Shown one piece after another: positions 61,600-64,000 of a DNA stretch of 64,000 nucleotides. Below the pieces are notes generated by a model. It did no database searches and was not told the origin of the DNA. It was given only the letters and a program-made list of their open reading frames with translations. The stretch is taken from the NCBI GenBank assembly GCA_036746315.1, contig DAIOEK010000001.1:114008-178007 (forward strand), read 5' to 3'. The position numbers were made by a program, and so were the translations under genes. Every line of letters starts with the position of its first letter. Position 1 is the stretch's first letter. The DNA is from DAIOEK01 sp036746315 (GTDB lineage Bacteria > Chloroflexota > Anaerolineae > Anaerolineales > Anaerolineaceae).

Positions 61600-61944
61600 T
61601 TACGCAAAGAGCGAGAGCAAATCTCCCTGATTGAACTGATTCAGTTCCTCGGGTGGAATTGCACGTATGATCTTCTGGTTTTCCCGATCGACAACCAAAA
61701 CAGTTATATCGTTGGTTTCACCATTGACGATGAACCGAAGCTGCACATCCGAGGTCTTTACCGGTGTGGATTTTGTTTCAGAGGTCTTTGCCTCAGAAAC
61801 TTTCGATTCTTCCACCTGTTGTGACTCGGCGGGCTTTGCAGATTGAACCTGTTTTGTCTGCGCAGCCTGTTGTGCCTGGGTCTGGACTGAAGTTGCCCGT
61901 TCCAGATCTATTTTGTTGATGGATGTTACATTTTCTCCGTACAT
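61600..61944 (-). CDS. flaG: FlaG-family flagellar protein
   Basis: A small protein found beside fliD and fliS, about 114 residues from the ATG at 61944 (GGAGGG before it). A low-complexity Gln/Ala/Ser N-terminal half precedes the FlaG core VQLRFIVNGETNDITVLVVD and KIIRAIPPEELNQFNQ. In other species FlaG influences filament length. It lies 80 bases after fliD. Confidence 0.9.
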   Translation of the reverse strand: MYGENVTSINKIDLERATSVQTQAQQAAQTKQVQSAKPAESQQVEESKVSEAKTSETKSTPVKTSDVQLRFIVNGETNDITVLVVDRENQKIIRAIPPEELNQFNQGDLLSLFA

Positions 61945-62023
61945 TTTGCCCTCCGGCATCCATGCCAGGGATCAGAAAGGTATGCTGCGATGCCGCTGAG
62001 ATGCTTCCCGGCTGATCCGGGAC

Positions 62024-63730
62024 TTAACTATAAATACCTGATAGATAACTCATGCCTGCGGCGATAGCCTGTTGCTGGTACTCCAGTGATTCGAGCGTGG
62101 TCTGTGCTGCGGCGAATTGATCGTAGAGTTGCGCTTCTTTCTTTTCCAGGCGCTCGTTCATGGAAGTTATCTGATCATTGATATTATCGGCTTCTCTCTC
62201 GACAGCTTTAATGGCTGTATCCACATAACTGCTTGTTCCGGTATAGCGGTTGATCTTGTTCATCACTCCGGTCATGACGGCATCCAGCAGGAGCTTTGTA
62301 TTGTTGTAATCAGTCGAGAGTGCATTGTCGAGTTTTGTTGAATCACTGATGGTCAGTTGACCGCTTTCGTCCATGGTAATTCCGATCTGGCGCAGTGAAC
62401 TCAGAGTGCCTGAATTGGTATAGGTGGTTGTCAGCATCCGCCCAAGATCCGTCTTGAGACTGCTCAGCATCGAATCACCTGCCAATGTGGCGCGGGTATA
62501 AGTACCATCAGTATTCTTCGTAACAGCCATTTTCTGCGTGATATATGATTGCAGGCTGTTGAACTTGGAGATAAAGTCTTGAATGGAAGTTTTCTGTGCT
62601 GTGGTATCTCCGGTAATGGTGATGGTGGCAACTTTACGGTCACCTTCGGCGTCGCTGGTTAAGTTCAGGGTTACGCCGCTAATCACATCGGTCAAACCGG
62701 TATTGGAACTGCGGGTGATGCTCATTCCATTGACCTTGAAACTGGCGTCAGAGGGGGTGGATTGAACGTTGGTGTAAACCCCTCCGTTCAATATTCCCAG
62801 ATCTTCCAGTACGGAACCGCTGGAAATGATTTCCTTGCCGCTGCCACTGTTTTTGGCGGTCAGGATGAGTTGTTTATCGATAATGCTTGCCGTCACTTCA
62901 TTTCCGGTTGCGTATTTGGCATTGTTGATCTTTGAAGCGATTTCAACCAGGCTGTCGCTTTCTGCAATATCGATGGCTGCTCCCTGCGCATTGTAACTGA
63001 CGCTGGCAGCGCCGTTGTCCTTCATGTTCGCCGCGAAATTGCCGGTAAAATTCAGGACCAAGCCACGCCCGGTGTCGAATTCTCCAGCGGTTGGTAATTT
63101 CTGCCAGTTGGCGGTTACGCTGGAAGTGGTTCCGTTGCGGATGGACATGGCTTTGCCATCTTCATTCACAAGTCGGAACTGCTGCACGCCATTTAATTCC
63201 CGGGTTTCAACGTAGTAATTATCGGTGCCAAGTTCTTGCTGTCCGCTGAGGATGGAAGAACCGACGGTGATGGCATCCACGACCGTATTGGTGGAAGATG
63301 CTGTAATCTCGCGAGCATCATACCCCCCCATTACGATTGAACCAGAATAGCCAAGTGCCTGATCGGTATAGGTCTGGCGGCTGGACATCACACTGTGAGA
63401 CTTTGCCAGTGTCACCTCGCTGATTGTGTAGGTTCCGGGCACCGAAGTTGAGCCGGCTGCGGCAGTGGCGATGGTTGAACCGGTCGTGTTGGAGGATACG
63501 CTGACCTTTCTGCCAGGGTTTAAACTGAAGAAGGCATCGCTTGGCTTCAGGGTACGAATGGCGGTTTGCAGAGCATCGAGCTTGTCTTTCAGATCGGTAT
63601 AGACGGCCTTCTTTACACTTAGATCATCACGCTTGGAGTTTAAAGACACTAATGGCTGGCTTTCCAGCGTCATCAGATTGCTGATGAGGTTTGTAAAGGT
63701 GGAATCTAGTTGACCGATTGTGTTTGCCAT
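62024..63730 (-). CDS. fliD: Filament cap protein FliD (HAP2)
   Basis: Caps the growing filament and guides flagellin folding, 568 residues. FliD_N (FTNLISNLMTLESQPLVSLN) and FliD_C (DFISKFNSLQSYITQKMAV) are clear, with a C-terminal coiled coil. A beta-rich module at about 153-249 (TDNYYVETREL, EFDTGRGLVLNFTG, NGAASVSYNAQG) matches a module in FlgK of this window. It follows flagellin after a strong stem-loop, so flagellin is probably made in excess over FliD. Confidence 0.94.
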   Translation of the reverse strand: MANTIGQLDSTFTNLISNLMTLESQPLVSLNSKRDDLSVKKAVYTDLKDKLDALQTAIRTLKPSDAFFSLNPGRKVSVSSNTTGSTIATAAAGSTSVPGTYTISEVTLAKSHSVMSSRQTYTDQALGYSGSIVMGGYDAREITASSTNTVVDAITVGSSILSGQQELGTDNYYVETRELNGVQQFRLVNEDGKAMSIRNGTTSSVTANWQKLPTAGEFDTGRGLVLNFTGNFAANMKDNGAASVSYNAQGAAIDIAESDSLVEIASKINNAKYATGNEVTASIIDKQLILTAKNSGSGKEIISSGSVLEDLGILNGGVYTNVQSTPSDASFKVNGMSITRSSNTGLTDVISGVTLNLTSDAEGDRKVATITITGDTTAQKTSIQDFISKFNSLQSYITQKMAVTKNTDGTYTRATLAGDSMLSSLKTDLGRMLTTTYTNSGTLSSLRQIGITMDESGQLTISDSTKLDNALSTDYNNTKLLLDAVMTGVMNKINRYTGTSSYVDTAIKAVEREADNINDQITSMNERLEKKEAQLYDQFAAAQTTLESLEYQQQAIAAGMSYLSGIYS

Positions 63731-63760
63731 GGGTACCTCTGGTTCTTTTCTTTAGGTGGA

Positions 63761-63789
63761 GCGGGGGCGCTGTTGCCAGCGCGCCCCGC
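63761..63789 (-). other. GC-rich stem-loop between flagellin and fliD
   Basis: GCGGGG and GCGCTG pair with CAGCGC and CCCCGC, separated by one bulged G, around a 4-base loop. There is no T run on the - strand. It may cause partial termination or stabilise the flagellin message upstream of fliD. Confidence 0.5.
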
Positions 63790-63842
63790 TTTATACCATC
63801 GGCGGATTTGAGAGCTTATTGCCCTCATGCCTGCTTTTACTT

Positions 63843-64000
63843 TTATTGGAAGAGTGAGAGCAGGAACTGAGGAGCTGCATTTGCCTGAGACAGCATCGCG
63901 GTCGCGGTCTGTTGCAGGATCAAGTACTTGGAAGCGTTCACCTGTTCTTCGGCCATGTCGGCGTTCATAATTCGGTTGTAAGCGCCTTCCACGTTGATCT
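63843..64000 (-). CDS. fliC: Flagellin (partial, C-terminal end)
   Basis: The filament subunit; only the last 52 codons are in the window and the gene continues past 64000. The C-terminal flagellin helix is plain: NRIMNADMAEEQVNASKY and then LILQQTATAMLSQANAAPQF, ending LLSLFQ. It is immediately upstream of fliD in transcription order. Confidence 0.93.
   Translation of the reverse strand, partial: INVEGAYNRIMNADMAEEQVNASKYLILQQTATAMLSQANAAPQFLLSLFQ

Overview
The window is a motility and chemotaxis island from a bacterium whose gene set and order suggest a monoderm flagellated lineage. My best guess is the Chloroflexota (Anaerolineae-like). This is inferred from protein flavour, a roughly 50% GC impression, CheC/CheX/CheD-type chemotaxis, FlbD, CsrA and FlgN/FlgM linkage, and the lack here of flgA, flgH and flgI (P and L rings). 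No rRNA, tRNA, transposase, CRISPR array or clear prophage was seen.

Layout. Positions 2-3274 (+): the end of a BmpA-type nucleoside/ribose ABC importer operon (partial ATPase and two permeases), closed by a terminator. Positions 3390-3779 (+): a small membrane-anchored protein. Positions 3908-14431 (-): a receptor cluster of four methyl-accepting chemotaxis proteins and CheW. Positions 14688-22453 (-): a che operon in the order cheA-cheC-cheD-cheY-cheB-cheR-HDOD-cheX-cheX, ending in a terminator. Positions 22974-26563 (+): two glycosyltransferase-like proteins and a SUMF1-fold protein. Positions 26604-29136 (-): an OmpR-type response regulator followed by its GAF/PAS histidine kinase.

Positions 29347-48309 (+): a long flagellar operon in the order flbD-motA-motB-fliL-fliM-fliN-fliO-fliP-fliQ-HDOD-receiver-fliR-flhB-flhA-flhF-unknown-fliA-unknown-flgF-flgG-flgM-flgN-flgK-flgL-csrA. 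It meets head to head with a second flagellar operon (-), read from 64000 down to 48269: flagellin (partial), fliD, flaG, fliS, flgC, fliE, fliF, fliG, fliH, fliI, fliJ, a lytic transglycosylase, flgB, fliK, flgD, a TIGR02530-like protein, flgE, a second FliK-like protein, a small FlhB-like protein and a PilZ protein. Together these encode nearly a whole flagellum: export gate, switch, MS ring, rod, hook, junction, cap, filament chaperones, stator and the sigma-28/FlgM checkpoint.

Most unusual points. (1) Two adjacent chemoreceptors carry a sensor-like domain of about 138 residues inserted exactly at the hairpin tip of the signalling coiled coil, the part that normally touches CheA and CheW. 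(2) CheA contains a repeat pair between P2 and P3 that matches the MshEN cyclic-di-GMP-binding motif, perfectly in the first copy. (3) FlgK and FliD, which are different hook-associated proteins, share a homologous beta-rich module of about 95 residues. (4) HDOD and receiver genes are embedded among the export genes, and small unknown genes sit at the flhF-fliA-flgF junctions.
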